A stretch of DNA of 64,000 nt. It comes from Microbacterium forte. Lineage in GTDB: Bacteria > Actinomycetota > Actinomycetes > Actinomycetales > Microbacteriaceae. The notes under the pieces are model-generated. The model had not been told where the DNA came from. It saw only the letters and a program-made list of their open reading frames with translations, and ran no database searches. Positions within the stretch are counted from its first letter, which is position 1. Each line of letters begins with the position of its first letter. The position numbers were made by a program, and so were the translations under genes. Positions 31,756 through 40,891 of this stretch are shown here, piece after piece. Location of the stretch: positions 558,001 to 622,000 of the forward strand of contig NZ_CP116871.1 of NCBI RefSeq assembly GCF_031885415.1, in the 5' to 3' direction.

Positions 31756-33252
31756 TCAGGTGCCGTAGGTCAGACGCCCCGCCACCATCGTCGCCGTCAC
31801 CGGCATCCCTCGCAGATCCGCCCCGGAGGCGGTCAGCGGGTCGTAGCCGCACAGGGCGACATCGGCCAGCTCACCCGGGCGCACAGAGGTGCGGACGCTC
31901 GCCCGGAGCGCCTGCTCGCGTGTCAGCCGCTCCTCGGGGTGCCACGGATCACGGTCGTCGTCGGTGCGGGTGACGGCAGCGGCGATCGCCTGCCACGGAT
32001 CGAGCGGTGCCACAGGCGCGTCCGATCCGAAGCGCAGCTCGACACCGGCGTCCCGCAGGGCGCCGAGCGGATAGCCGATCGAGGTCTGCCCTGCCCAGTG
32101 CCGGCCGACGAGATCTCTGTCGTCGAGAGCGTGCTGCGGTTGCACGCTCGCGATGATGCCGAGTCTGCCGAACCGCGCGAGATCGGCGTGACGCACCAGC
32201 TGGGCGTGCTCGATGGTGCCCACCGCACCAGACGCGGTGAAGGCATCGAGCGCGCCGGTGACGGCGCGGTCGCCGATCGCGTGCACGGCGACCGCGAGTC
32301 CTGCTCCGGTCGCGACGGTGAGCAGCTCTGCGAGCTCGGCCGGGGGCACGGTGAGCACCCCGAAATTCTCGGGATCACCCGGATACGCGTGTGAGCATGC
32401 GGCGGTGCGGGTGCCCAGCGAACCGTCGCTGATGATCTTCAGCGGTCCGACATGGATCAGGCCGCGCCCGGCTTCCGGCGCGTCCTCGTCCTGGTGCAGC
32501 TCACCCGACCTCAGGCCGGCACGGATGGCTCGCTCGAGGTCGAACGGATAGATCGCGAACTCGACGCGATGCGCGGCGAACCCCGCCGCGACTCGGCGTG
32601 GCCACGCATCGGCATTCCATGCCATGTCGAAGTCGACCAGCCCCGTGACGCCGCGGGACGCTGCTCTCTCCCCCGCGTCCCGGACCGCCGCATCGCCGCG
32701 AACAGGATCCACGGCATTCAGTCGACGAGAGATCTCGAACGCGTCCTGCTCGCGCAGCATCCCGTCGGCGCTGGCGAACCCCTCGAGTCGCAAGGCAGCC
32801 GAGTTGAGCCACGTGCTGTGCACGTCTGCATTTATGAGGTAGGTGGGGACCTCTCCGGTGACGCTGTCGAGCAGAGCGAGCGTCGGGCGATCCGGCCACA
32901 TCGCATCGCGGAATCCGCTGCCCACCTTCCGTCCATCCGGCAGGGGTGCCGCGGCCGCCATGATCGCAGCAGCCTCAGACGCGGAGGCCGCGCCGCCGAG
33001 TGCGACTCGCTCCGCCGCCAGCGCCCACTGGACCGTGTGAACATGGTTGTCCCACAGGCCGGCCACCGCCCAGGCCCCGTTGCCCTCGAGGATCTCGCCC
33101 TGCGGCGCGACAGCTCCGGTGGGAGCGATGTCGCTGATGCGACCGTCTTCGATGAAGATGTCCACAGGCTCGTCGTCGATCAGGAACTCTCTTCCAGGGC
33201 CGGAGACCCGCACGCCGACGAGGGTGCCGACCCGCTCTCCGATCCCGATCAC
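31756..33252 (-). CDS. Amidohydrolase family protein (YtcJ-like)
   Basis: 498 residues from GTG at 33252, which overlaps the preceding PaiB-like stop (GTGA). Metal-dependent TIM-barrel hydrolase of the amidohydrolase 3 group. An N-terminal beta-sandwich (FIEDGRISDIAP) is followed by the metal motif AGLWDNHVHTVQWA; GLIHVGPLKIISDGSLGTRTA contains the lysine ligand region, VAVHAIGDRAV the next histidine, TIEHAQLV another, and FGSDAPVAPLDPWQAI the terminal Asp. The DNHVH motif in place of DxHxH with an extra substitution is usual in YtcJ relatives. Some are formamidases or N-substituted formamide deformylases, and the substrate here is unknown. Cytoplasmic. Confidence 0.88.
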   Translation of the reverse strand: MIGIGERVGTLVGVRVSGPGREFLIDDEPVDIFIEDGRISDIAPTGAVAPQGEILEGNGAWAVAGLWDNHVHTVQWALAAERVALGGAASASEAAAIMAAAAPLPDGRKVGSGFRDAMWPDRPTLALLDSVTGEVPTYLINADVHSTWLNSAALRLEGFASADGMLREQDAFEISRRLNAVDPVRGDAAVRDAGERAASRGVTGLVDFDMAWNADAWPRRVAAGFAAHRVEFAIYPFDLERAIRAGLRSGELHQDEDAPEAGRGLIHVGPLKIISDGSLGTRTAACSHAYPGDPENFGVLTVPPAELAELLTVATGAGLAVAVHAIGDRAVTGALDAFTASGAVGTIEHAQLVRHADLARFGRLGIIASVQPQHALDDRDLVGRHWAGQTSIGYPLGALRDAGVELRFGSDAPVAPLDPWQAIAAAVTRTDDDRDPWHPEERLTREQALRASVRTSVRPGELADVALCGYDPLTASGADLRGMPVTATMVAGRLTYGT

Positions 33253-33890
33253 GAGCGACCTCCGACGCGCGCCTGCTGAACACGACGCATCTCGGCCGCG
33301 AGGGCGGGCTGCCTGTAGGGCCCGACGGCCTCGAGCTCGGCGATGACCGTCTCCACGGTCTCGGTCGGCTTGTTCTGACTGAGCTTGCGCTTGGCGACGA
33401 CCCTGGTCGGGGTGAGTCTGAAGCCCACCGTCCCTGTGGCCAGGCGAGTGACGAACGCGGGATCGTTCGGCCGTTCCCACATGCGCCGTGGCTCCGGCAT
33501 CCGTCCCTCGAAACGGTCGACCAGCCGGTCGAGCACGGCGAGGTTCTCTTCGTCGCTGAGGATCTCGGGAATCCCTGCGAGATGCACGGCCGTGTAGTTC
33601 CAGGTCGGAACCGACGGCACATCGCCGTACCAACCGGGCGAGATGTAGCCGTGCGGTCCCTGGAAGACGACGAGCATCTCCCCATCCCCCAGGCCGTGAA
33701 TCAGGTCGTCCGGCCGCCCGACATGCCCCACGACCGTCAAGTCGTCATGGTCGTCATCGAGAAGAACGACGTAGTGCGAAGAGACCAGGCCGTCGGGACC
33801 GTGGCTCACGATCGTCGCCCAGGGATTGGCATCGACGATCCGACGGATCTCGGCCACATCCGCGAGCGTGAAACTGGGGTTCTGACGCAT
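33249..33890 (-). CDS. PaiB-like FMN-binding negative transcriptional regulator
   Basis: 213 residues. Split-barrel FMN-binding protein of the PaiB type: MRQNPSFTLADVAEIRRIVDANP, LVSSHYVVLLDDD, the core GPHGYISPGWYGD and VPTWNYTAVHLAG, then RKLSQNKP near the C-terminus, all diagnostic of PaiB. In Bacillus PaiB represses sporulation and protease genes; in actinobacteria the flavin-reductase-like fold suggests an FMN-dependent redox or detoxification role, so the regulator name is historical. It is followed without a gap by the amidohydrolase. The ATG lies 6 nt after TAGGCT with no Shine-Dalgarno site. Confidence 0.9.
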   Translation of the reverse strand: MRQNPSFTLADVAEIRRIVDANPWATIVSHGPDGLVSSHYVVLLDDDHDDLTVVGHVGRPDDLIHGLGDGEMLVVFQGPHGYISPGWYGDVPSVPTWNYTAVHLAGIPEILSDEENLAVLDRLVDRFEGRMPEPRRMWERPNDPAFVTRLATGTVGFRLTPTRVVAKRKLSQNKPTETVETVIAELEAVGPYRQPALAAEMRRVQQARVGGRS

Positions 33891-33896
33891 CCCCTC

Positions 33897-33902
33897 AGCC
33901 TA
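33897..33902 (-). promoter_or_regulatory. -10 box TAGGCT, leaderless-type promoter of the PaiB-like/amidohydrolase pair
   Basis: TAGGCT ends 6 nt upstream of the ATG at 33890. Confidence 0.45.
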
Positions 33903-33913
33903 TGGCCGACGGG

Positions 33914-34912
33914 TCACGCTTGGCAGCGCGGGCACCAGTACAGCTTGCGCGCGCCGATCTCCTCGAGAGCGATCTCGGTGCCGCAGATACGGCACGGCAG
34001 ACCTGCGCGATGGTAGACCCAGTGCCGGTCGTCGCGGCTCGCCATCGCGGCGCGGTACGCATCGGGCGAGAGATCATCCATGGTCATCATCTGACCGGTC
34101 TCGACGCCGACGGCGAGGAGACGCACCCAGTCATGCCACAGGGCTCGCACGACGTCCTCGGGAACCTCTCGGCCGGGGGTATGCGGGTTCAACCGCTGGC
34201 GGAACAGCATCTCGGCCCGATACACGTTGCCGATGCCGCTCACCACGGCCTGATCCATGAGCAGGAGAGCGATCACCGTCTGCTTCTTGCGGACCGCCGC
34301 GACGAAGCGCTCCTCGTTCTGCACCGGATCGCCCACGAGCGGATCGGGACCGAGCTTCGCGACGCTGGCGAGCATCTCCTCAGGAGTCTGCAGCACGCAT
34401 GCCGTGGGACCGCGGAGGTCAGCGGCGGTGATGTCGGTCATCAGACGCAGCCGAACCTGCCCGACGACCGGCGGCGGCCACTCGAGCCCCTCGTCAGCGA
34501 GACCCTTCGTCTGCTCCGACATGCGAACGTGCACACGGGTTCTACGGGGCGCGCCGATCGACGCCAGCGAGTTCTCTCCGGCATCGTCGAGGATCTCCTC
34601 ATCCACCACCGTGCCCCTCTGGTTGGTCTGCCCCATGCGACCGTTCGCAGACGCGATGGTGGGGTCCACCAGGATGTCGCCGGCGAAGTCCCAGGCTCCG
34701 TAGAGACCGAGGTGCACGCGCAACCACACATCGCCTTCGGCCTCGAGGAACATCTGCTTGCCCACAGCCTGCACGCTGATCGCCTCGCGTCCGTTCAGGA
34801 CGGCCGCCCCCTCGGCGAATCGTCCCTGCGGGCTCGAGGCGAGCATCGCCTTGCCGACGAAGTTCCGATCGAACTGACGAGCGATGCGATGGACGGAGTG
34901 GCCCTCGGGCAT
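33914..34912 (-). CDS. Fpg/Nei-family DNA glycosylase
   Basis: 332 residues. Base-excision-repair glycosylase/AP lyase. Begins MPEGHSVHRIARQF, with Pro2 the catalytic nucleophile and Glu3, as in endonuclease VIII (Nei) relatives (PEG[HP]). The H2TH DNA-binding region lies near LLMDQAVVSGIGNVYRAEMLFR. A C-terminal zinc finger CRICGTEI...YWCPRCQA ends the protein. At 332 residues it is about 60 longer than classical Fpg, owing to a charged insertion between the beta-sandwich and the H2TH domain (QRGTVVDEEILDDAGENS). It starts 1 nt after the rpiB stop, so both belong to one operon. Confidence 0.92.
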   Translation of the reverse strand: MPEGHSVHRIARQFDRNFVGKAMLASSPQGRFAEGAAVLNGREAISVQAVGKQMFLEAEGDVWLRVHLGLYGAWDFAGDILVDPTIASANGRMGQTNQRGTVVDEEILDDAGENSLASIGAPRRTRVHVRMSEQTKGLADEGLEWPPPVVGQVRLRLMTDITAADLRGPTACVLQTPEEMLASVAKLGPDPLVGDPVQNEERFVAAVRKKQTVIALLLMDQAVVSGIGNVYRAEMLFRQRLNPHTPGREVPEDVVRALWHDWVRLLAVGVETGQMMTMDDLSPDAYRAAMASRDDRHWVYHRAGLPCRICGTEIALEEIGARKLYWCPRCQA

Positions 34913-34913
34913 G

Positions 34914-35399
34914 TCAGGCTCGCGGGTCCGGAAGCAGCGAGCCGTCGCGCTCGAAGTCCGCGATCTGACCGATGCGGCGGATGTGACGCTCGTCTCCCGA
35001 GAACGGCGTGGCGATGAAGGTGTCGATGAACGAGGTGACCTCGTCGAAGGAGTGCTGACGCGCCCCGATCGAGATCACGTTCGCATCGTTGTGCTCACGG
35101 GCGAGCTCTGCGGTCGACGTGTTCCACACCAGCGCGGCGCGGACACCGGCGACTTTGTTCGCGGCGATCTGCTCGCCGTTCCCCGAACCGCCGAACACCA
35201 CGCCGAGCGTCTCGACCCCGGCCCTCTGGTCCGCCACGACCGCCTGCGCAGCGCGGATGCAGAACGCGGGGTAGTCGTCGAGCGCGTCGTACTCGACCGG
35301 CCCGTGGTCGACGACTTCATGGCCTGCGCTGCGCAGATGGTCCTGCAGCTGCGTCGAGAAGTCGAGACCGGCGTGATCGGTGGCGATATGGATGCGCAT
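34914..35399 (-). CDS. rpiB: Ribose-5-phosphate isomerase B
   Basis: 161 residues from ATG at 35399, with AGGA 9 nt upstream. Interconverts ribose-5-phosphate and ribulose-5-phosphate in the pentose phosphate pathway. Signature MRIHIATDHAGLDFS (Asp8-His9) opens the protein. The catalytic loop reads VVFGGSGNGEQIAANK: the E. coli catalytic Cys is replaced by Ser-Gly and a Glu serves, as in the M. tuberculosis-type RpiB. WNTSTAELAREHNDANVISIG and the phosphate-binding R residues near the C-terminus are present. Closely coupled to the downstream Nei/Fpg gene. Confidence 0.95.
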   Translation of the reverse strand: MRIHIATDHAGLDFSTQLQDHLRSAGHEVVDHGPVEYDALDDYPAFCIRAAQAVVADQRAGVETLGVVFGGSGNGEQIAANKVAGVRAALVWNTSTAELAREHNDANVISIGARQHSFDEVTSFIDTFIATPFSGDERHIRRIGQIADFERDGSLLPDPRA

Positions 35400-35436
35400 G
35401 GCATCCATCCTAGAAGCGCAGACGGTCAGCGGGTGC

Positions 35437-36621
35437 TCACGGAGCCACGCCGGCCGCAGCCGGCTTGAATCCCGCCCGGACGTTCTCGCAGCAGCCGGGG
35501 CGGCACACATCGAACGCACCGGGCAGAGAGGTGACATGGGGGCGATCCTCGTTCGGACGACCCTCCAGGCGCTCGACGATCAGGTCGACGATTCCGGTGA
35601 CGAACGACGGGGCGACTCCGGGCGTCGGAGTACGCGTGAAGGCGAGTCCCGCCTCCTCGGCGGCTTCGGCGGCCTCGGTGTCGAGGTCCCAGAGCACCTC
35701 CATGTGATCGCTCATGAACCCGACGGGCACCACGGCCACGGCCTTCCGGCCGCGTTCGGGCAGCTCGCCGATGACGTCGCACACATCAGGCTCGAGCCAC
35801 GGCTGCGAGGCGGGGCCCGAACGGGACTGGTAGACCAGCTCCCACGAGACGTCAGCCGCTGCCGGGATGCTCTCACGGACGCGATCCATCACCCACGCGG
35901 CGACGGCGAGATGCTGCGCGGCATACGCGCCGCCCTCGCCCCAGTCGATGTCCCGCGCGCCCGAGCGCTCGGCATCCGCAGTCGGGATGCTGTGGGTGGA
36001 GAAGAGGATCTGGATGTCGGCCGGGGCGATTCCCTGACCGAGGAAGGTCTCCACGGCCTCGCGGACACCCGTCTCGAAGGACTCGACGAACCCGGGGTGG
36101 TCGTAGAAGGGACGGATCTTGTCGATCGTCACGGTCTCGCCGAGCTTCGTCTCCTCGAGCACTCGCGCGAAGTCCTCGCGATACTGCCGGCAGCTCGAGA
36201 AGGAGCTGTACGCGCTCGTGGCGAAGGCGAGGAGCGTCGTCTTGCCGTCGGCTGCGGCTTCGGTGACGACCTCTTCGAGGTAAGGACTCCAGTTGCGGTT
36301 ACCCCAGTACACCGGAAGATCGATGCCGCGGCGCGCGAGCTCGCCCTCGAGCGCCTCCTTGAGGATGCGGTTCTGTCCGTTGATGGGGCTCACACCGCCG
36401 AAATGGCGGTAGTGGTGCGCCACCTCTTCGAGGCGCTCGTCCGGGATCCCCCGCCCCCGCGTGACATTGCGCAGGAAAGGTATGACGTCCTCCTGCCCTT
36501 CTGGGCCGCCGAACCCGGCGAGCAGGATGCCGTCATAGGCCACCGGGGTGGTCATATACGGCGCGCCGGAGGAAGCGGCATCGGAGGCAAAGAGGACGGT
36601 GTTCTGCTCGATCGCGGTCAC
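35437..36621 (-). CDS. cpfC: Coproporphyrin III ferrochelatase
   Basis: 394 residues from GTG at 36621; ATG at 36555 would give 372. Inserts Fe2+ into coproporphyrin III in the Gram-positive (coproporphyrin-dependent) haem pathway. Visible: LAGFGGPEGQEDVIPFLRNVTRGRGIP, GGVSPINGQNR, YWGNRNWSPYLEE, the ATSAYSSFSSCRQYRED segment, and FSTHSIPTADAER with a conserved histidine. The C-terminus ends VCRPGCCENVRAGFKP, cysteines suited to the [2Fe-2S] cluster of actinobacterial ferrochelatases. The preceding N-terminal ~22 residues before TTPVAYDG may be non-conserved. Other haem genes are not in this window. Divergent from pepN. Confidence 0.93.
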   Translation of the reverse strand: MTAIEQNTVLFASDAASSGAPYMTTPVAYDGILLAGFGGPEGQEDVIPFLRNVTRGRGIPDERLEEVAHHYRHFGGVSPINGQNRILKEALEGELARRGIDLPVYWGNRNWSPYLEEVVTEAAADGKTTLLAFATSAYSSFSSCRQYREDFARVLEETKLGETVTIDKIRPFYDHPGFVESFETGVREAVETFLGQGIAPADIQILFSTHSIPTADAERSGARDIDWGEGGAYAAQHLAVAAWVMDRVRESIPAAADVSWELVYQSRSGPASQPWLEPDVCDVIGELPERGRKAVAVVPVGFMSDHMEVLWDLDTEAAEAAEEAGLAFTRTPTPGVAPSFVTGIVDLIVERLEGRPNEDRPHVTSLPGAFDVCRPGCCENVRAGFKPAAAGVAP

Positions 36622-36745
36622 CCGTCCATTCTTTCATCTCCTGGAAGTGAGTCAGGCCGCCGTGCTGGCGTAGGCTGTCATGGTTGCCGTGGGCGCCAAC
36701 TGCGCTGGGTTGCGGCAGCATCCCCTCACCCCTGGGAGTACAGCT

Positions 36746-39298
36746 GTGCCTGGAGAGAACCTCACCCGCATCGAAGCGCAGGAGCGCCGCGACGTCATCG
36801 ACACCCAGTCGTACGAAGTCTCGCTCGACCTGACGAAGGGTGCGGAGGTCTTCGGCTCCCGCAGCGTCGTCCGGTTCACCGCGACGCCGGAGAGCATCAC
36901 CTTCATCGACCTGATCGCACGCGACGTGCGCGAGATCTCGTTGAACGGAGAGCAGCTCGACCCCGACGAGGTCTTCGCCGACTCGCGCATCGCGCTCGCC
37001 GGCCTGCAGGCCGAGAACGTCCTCGTGGTCGACGCGGACTGCCTCTACACCAACACCGGCGAGGGACTGCACCGCTTCGTCGACCCTGTCGACGGCGAGG
37101 TCTACCTCTACTCCCAGTTCGAGGTCCCCGACTCGCGGCGCGTGTTCGCCGTGTTCGAGCAGCCCGATCTGAAGGCGACGTTCCAGTTCACGGTGACGGC
37201 ACCGGCGTCCTGGAAGGTCGTGTCGAACTCCCCCACGCCCGAGCCCATCGTCCACGACGACCACTCGGTCGCGACGTGGGGCTTCGAGCCCACGCCGCGC
37301 ATCTCGTCGTACATCACGGCCCTGGTCGCAGGCCCCTACGAGGCGACGTTCTCCGAGCTCACCAGCTCCTCGGGCCGGGTCATCCCGCTCGGCGTCTACG
37401 GACGCAAGAGCCTGTGGCAGCACCTCGACGCCGACTACATCTTCGACAAGACGCGCGAGGGCTTCGCGTACTTCGAGTCGAAGTTCGGCGTTCCCTACCC
37501 GTTCGCGAAGTACGACCAGCTCTTCGTCCCCGAGTTCAACGCCGGTGCGATGGAGAACGCGGGGGCGGTCACCTTCACCGAGACGTACGTGTTCCGCAGC
37601 AAGGTCACCGACGCCGTCAAGGAGCGCCGCGTCGTCACGATCCTGCATGAGCTCGCGCACATGTGGTTCGGCGACCTCGTGACCATGAAGTGGTGGAATG
37701 ACCTCTGGCTGAACGAGTCGTTCGCCGAGTGGGCGTCGACGATCGCGACCGCGGAGGCCACCGAGTGGACCGAGGCGTGGACCACTTTCAACGCGATGGA
37801 GAAGACCTGGGCCTACCGCCAGGATCAGCTTCCCTCGACCCACCCCATCGTGGCTGAGATCAACGACCTCGAAGACGTGCAGGTGAACTTCGACGGCATC
37901 ACGTACGCGAAGGGCGGCTCGGTTCTCAAGCAGCTCGCCGCCTGGGTGGGCATCGAGGCGTTCTTCGCCGGCGTCTCGCAGTACTTCCAGAAGCACTCGT
38001 GGGGGAACACCGAGCTGAGCGACCTTCTCACCGAGCTCGAAGCCACCAGCGGACGCGATCTGAGCACCTGGTCGAAGAAGTGGCTCGAGACCGCGGGCGT
38101 GAACACGCTCGAACCGGTGATCGCAGACGACTCGGACGGCACCATCACACGATTCGCCGTGACGCAGACCGCTCCGGCCGACTACCCGACCATCCGTCCG
38201 CACCGGCTCGGCATCGGGTTCTACAACCTCCAGGACGGCGCACTCGTGCGCTCGCACTACGCCGAGGTCGACGTCGACGGAGACCGCACCGAGGTTCCCG
38301 AGCTGCATGGCCTCGCGCGTCCCGACCTCGTGCTGCTCAACGACAACGACCTCGCCTACGCGAAGATCCGCCTCGACGAGCGCTCCCTCGCCACCGCGAT
38401 CGCACACCTCGCCGACATCAGCGACCCCCTCGCGCGCTCCCTCGTCTGGGGCGCCGCCTGGGACCAGACCCGCGACGCCGAGACCGCGGCCTCCGATTAC
38501 ATCGACCTGGTGCTCGGCAACATCGGCCGCGAGACCGAGTCGACCACGGTCCGCACGACGCTCGCGCAGCTGCGCACCGCCGCCACGCTCTATGTCAGGC
38601 CAGAGGCTCGTCTCGCCGCTCGCCAGAAGGTCGCAGACGGACTCTGGGCTCTTGCAGAAGCCGCCGAATCGGGCAGCGACAGCCAGCTCCAGTTCGTGAC
38701 GGCCTTCGCGAACGCCCTGGTCACTCCCGAGCACGCGGGCATCGTGGGGCGCCTGCGCTCCGGCGAGGAGACGCTCCCGGGCCTCGAGATCGACGCGGAC
38801 CTCAGCTGGCAGCTGCTCGTCGGACTCGCCACGATCGGCGCGACGGATGCGGCATCCATCGATGCCGCGCTCGCGTCTGACAACACGTCGAAGGGCGGCG
38901 AGTTCGCCGCGCAGGCACGTGCGGCGCTGCCCGACTCCGCCTCGAAGAAGGCGGCGTGGGCGTCGCTGATCGAACGCGACGACGCTCCGAACACGATCGT
39001 GCGGTCTGCCGCGCTCGGCTTCGTGCACCCGGCCGGCGCCGAGGCTCTTCGCGAGTTCGTGCCCGCGTACTTCGACATGCTGGTGCCGATCTGGGAGTCC
39101 CGCAGCTACCAGATCGCGCAGTATCTGATCGTGGGCCTGTTCCCCACGGCCATCGCCGATGTCGAACTGCGCGACGCGACACGCGCGTGGCTGTCGGCCA
39201 ACCAGGACGCGGCACCGGCGCTGCGCCGTCTGGTGCTCGAGAACCTCGCCGACGTCGAGCGCTCGCTCGCTGCGCAGTCCCGCGACGCGGAGGACTGA
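36746..39298 (+). CDS. pepN: Aminopeptidase N (M1 family)
   Basis: 850 residues from GTG at 36746, with GGGAG 8 nt upstream; the frame is open for 22 codons before it without homology. Cytoplasmic zinc aminopeptidase. Signatures: exopeptidase GAMENAGAVTFTE, and HELAHMWFGDLVTMKWWNDLWLNESFAEW giving HExxH-18-E zinc site. The N-terminal beta saddle and the C-terminal helical superhelix fill the rest, matching the ~850-residue actinobacterial PepN. Monocistronic, ended by a hairpin 14 nt after the stop. A TAGGCT box at 36671-36676 may serve as its promoter, giving a leader of ~65 nt. Confidence 0.96.
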   Translation: MPGENLTRIEAQERRDVIDTQSYEVSLDLTKGAEVFGSRSVVRFTATPESITFIDLIARDVREISLNGEQLDPDEVFADSRIALAGLQAENVLVVDADCLYTNTGEGLHRFVDPVDGEVYLYSQFEVPDSRRVFAVFEQPDLKATFQFTVTAPASWKVVSNSPTPEPIVHDDHSVATWGFEPTPRISSYITALVAGPYEATFSELTSSSGRVIPLGVYGRKSLWQHLDADYIFDKTREGFAYFESKFGVPYPFAKYDQLFVPEFNAGAMENAGAVTFTETYVFRSKVTDAVKERRVVTILHELAHMWFGDLVTMKWWNDLWLNESFAEWASTIATAEATEWTEAWTTFNAMEKTWAYRQDQLPSTHPIVAEINDLEDVQVNFDGITYAKGGSVLKQLAAWVGIEAFFAGVSQYFQKHSWGNTELSDLLTELEATSGRDLSTWSKKWLETAGVNTLEPVIADDSDGTITRFAVTQTAPADYPTIRPHRLGIGFYNLQDGALVRSHYAEVDVDGDRTEVPELHGLARPDLVLLNDNDLAYAKIRLDERSLATAIAHLADISDPLARSLVWGAAWDQTRDAETAASDYIDLVLGNIGRETESTTVRTTLAQLRTAATLYVRPEARLAARQKVADGLWALAEAAESGSDSQLQFVTAFANALVTPEHAGIVGRLRSGEETLPGLEIDADLSWQLLVGLATIGATDAASIDAALASDNTSKGGEFAAQARAALPDSASKKAAWASLIERDDAPNTIVRSAALGFVHPAGAEALREFVPAYFDMLVPIWESRSYQIAQYLIVGLFPTAIADVELRDATRAWLSANQDAAPALRRLVLENLADVERSLAAQSRDAED

Positions 39299-39311
39299 GC
39301 CCGCTTCTCCC

Positions 39312-39355
39312 ATCAGGCCTCTGCGCGATGCGTCCAGCCCGCGCAGAGGCCTGAT
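39312..39355 (+). terminator. Hairpin terminator after pepN
   Basis: Perfect 16-bp stem ATCAGGCCTCTGCGCG/CGCGCAGAGGCCTGAT around a 12-nt loop, 14 nt after the pepN stop. No U-tract follows; the mscS promoter follows at once. Confidence 0.65.
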
Positions 39356-39371
39356 CGCTACTCTGGAGGGG

Positions 39372-40445
39372 ATGATGCAGCCATTCGACACGACGCCCGA
39401 CCCCGCAGAGACCGTTCTCCCCTCCTGGTGGATGGACGTCGTCACGGTGCTGCGCGATGTGGGCCTGCAGGCGCTCGGAGTGGTCGCGATCATCGCCGGC
39501 TGCGTTCTCATCGCTCTCTTGCTCCGCGTGGTCATCCGCCGCGTCGTGCATCGCATCGTCGACAGCGCGAAGAACAAAGCGGCCGTCGACGACACTCAGG
39601 CATTGGAACGCTCGCCGCTCGCTGACATGCGTCTCGTGCAACGCACGCGGACTCTCGGCACCATCCTGCAGAACATCGTCAACGTGATGCTGGTGGTCAT
39701 CGCGATCGTGCTCGTGGTCAATCACCTCGCGCCGACGCTCCTGGGCTCGCTGACACTCCTCACTGCTGCTGTGGGCGCCGGTCTCGGTTTCGGCGCTCAG
39801 AACATCGTCAAGGACGTGCTCAACGGCATGTTCATCGTGGCGGAGGACCAGATCGGAATCGGCGATGTCGTCGATCTCGGCCTCGCCTCGGGCGTGGTCG
39901 AATACGTGAGCGTGCGCATCACGCAGGTGCGCGACGTGAACGGCACGCTCTGGTACGTCCGCAACGGCGAGGTGCTTCGCATCGGCAACATGTCGCAGGG
40001 CTGGGCCAGGGCGATCATCGATCTCGGCGTGCCGGTGGACGCCGATCTCGAGAAGGTCGAGCAGATCATGCTCGACACGGCTCAGGCTCTCGCGAAGGAT
40101 CCGAAGTGGCGCACCCGCATCATCGAGAAGCCCGAGCTCTGGGGCCTCGAGTCGATCGACGGCGACGCCCTCGTCGTGCGGCTCGTCATCAAGGCTCGTG
40201 CCAACGCCAAGGACGACGTCGCGCAGGAGCTGCGTAAGCGCCTACGGGCCGCGATGCTCGAGAACGAGATCCTCCTCCCGAGCATGACCACCGTCGTCCC
40301 CACCGGGCTCGAGGGCGCCCGTCGCGTTCGGGGTGCCAATCCCCCCAAGACACGTCCGAACGCCGTCACCGGCGTTCCCGTCATCCCGGATCGTGGAATC
40401 TGGCGGCGCAAGAAGACGAACGATGACGGGAGCTCCCAGAAGTGA
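39372..40445 (+). CDS. MscS-family mechanosensitive ion channel
   Basis: 357 residues from ATG at 39372; the next codon is also ATG. Small-conductance mechanosensitive channel that releases solutes on hypo-osmotic shock. Three hydrophobic segments lie near residues 18-48, 92-115 and 118-140, followed by the pore/Gly-Ala helix ([25 protein letters not shown]) and the beta domain ([36 protein letters not shown]). The C-terminal ~70 residues carry extra basic sequence. TACTCT lies 7 nt before the ATG, and GGAGGG lies in the same interval. The stop overlaps the globin start (GTGA), linking the two genes. Confidence 0.93.
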   Translation: MMQPFDTTPDPAETVLPSWWMDVVTVLRDVGLQALGVVAIIAGCVLIALLLRVVIRRVVHRIVDSAKNKAAVDDTQALERSPLADMRLVQRTRTLGTILQNIVNVMLVVIAIVLVVNHLAPTLLGSLTLLTAAVGAGLGFGAQNIVKDVLNGMFIVAEDQIGIGDVVDLGLASGVVEYVSVRITQVRDVNGTLWYVRNGEVLRIGNMSQGWARAIIDLGVPVDADLEKVEQIMLDTAQALAKDPKWRTRIIEKPELWGLESIDGDALVVRLVIKARANAKDDVAQELRKRLRAAMLENEILLPSMTTVVPTGLEGARRVRGANPPKTRPNAVTGVPVIPDRGIWRRKKTNDDGSSQK

Positions 40446-40891
40446 CGTTCTACGACGAGGTCGGCGGGCACGACACCTTCGCGAAGATCGTGTCGGTCTT
40501 CTATCGCGAGGTCGCCCTGGACCCGGTCCTGAAGCCGATGTACCCCGAAGAGGATCTCGGCCCTGCCGAGGAGCGACTGCTGATGTTCCTGGAGCAGTAC
40601 TGGGGTGGCCCCACGACCTATGGGGAGACGCGCGGACACCCACGCCTGCGGATGCGTCATATGCCGTTCCACGTCGACCCCGACGCTCGTGACAGGTGGC
40701 TCCGGCACATGCGAATGGCTTTGGACGAGGCGCAATTGTCGCCACTCCACGAATCGACGCTGTGGGACTACCTCGAACGCGCCGCGTATGCCATGGTGAA
40801 CACATTCGAGCCGTCCGGCATCGGCGCACCCTCGGCCGGGCGCCCCACGCTCGAGACGCGATCACGTCAGGAATCAACGGAGAGCACATGA
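40442..40891 (+). CDS. glbO: Group II truncated haemoglobin (GlbO-like)
   Basis: 149 residues from GTG at 40442. Two-on-two helical globin: [38 protein letters not shown], then [19 protein letters not shown], where the proximal His lies in RHMPF. The B-helix tyrosine (FYREV) and CD1 Tyr/W-G8 (YWGGP) are those of group II. In mycobacteria GlbO binds O2 and is linked to respiration and redox defence. It overlaps mscS upstream (GTGA) and the FAD dehydrogenase downstream (ATGA), suggesting a redox pairing. The C-terminal ~30 residues are disordered. Confidence 0.93.
   Translation: MTFYDEVGGHDTFAKIVSVFYREVALDPVLKPMYPEEDLGPAEERLLMFLEQYWGGPTTYGETRGHPRLRMRHMPFHVDPDARDRWLRHMRMALDEAQLSPLHESTLWDYLERAAYAMVNTFEPSGIGAPSAGRPTLETRSRQESTEST

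Noticed and set aside
36533..39595. A ~1020-codon open frame on the minus strand opposite pepN
   Set aside because: It is antisense to the well-supported aminopeptidase N gene, is Glu/Arg/Val-rich without any domain, and reflects GC-rich codon periodicity.
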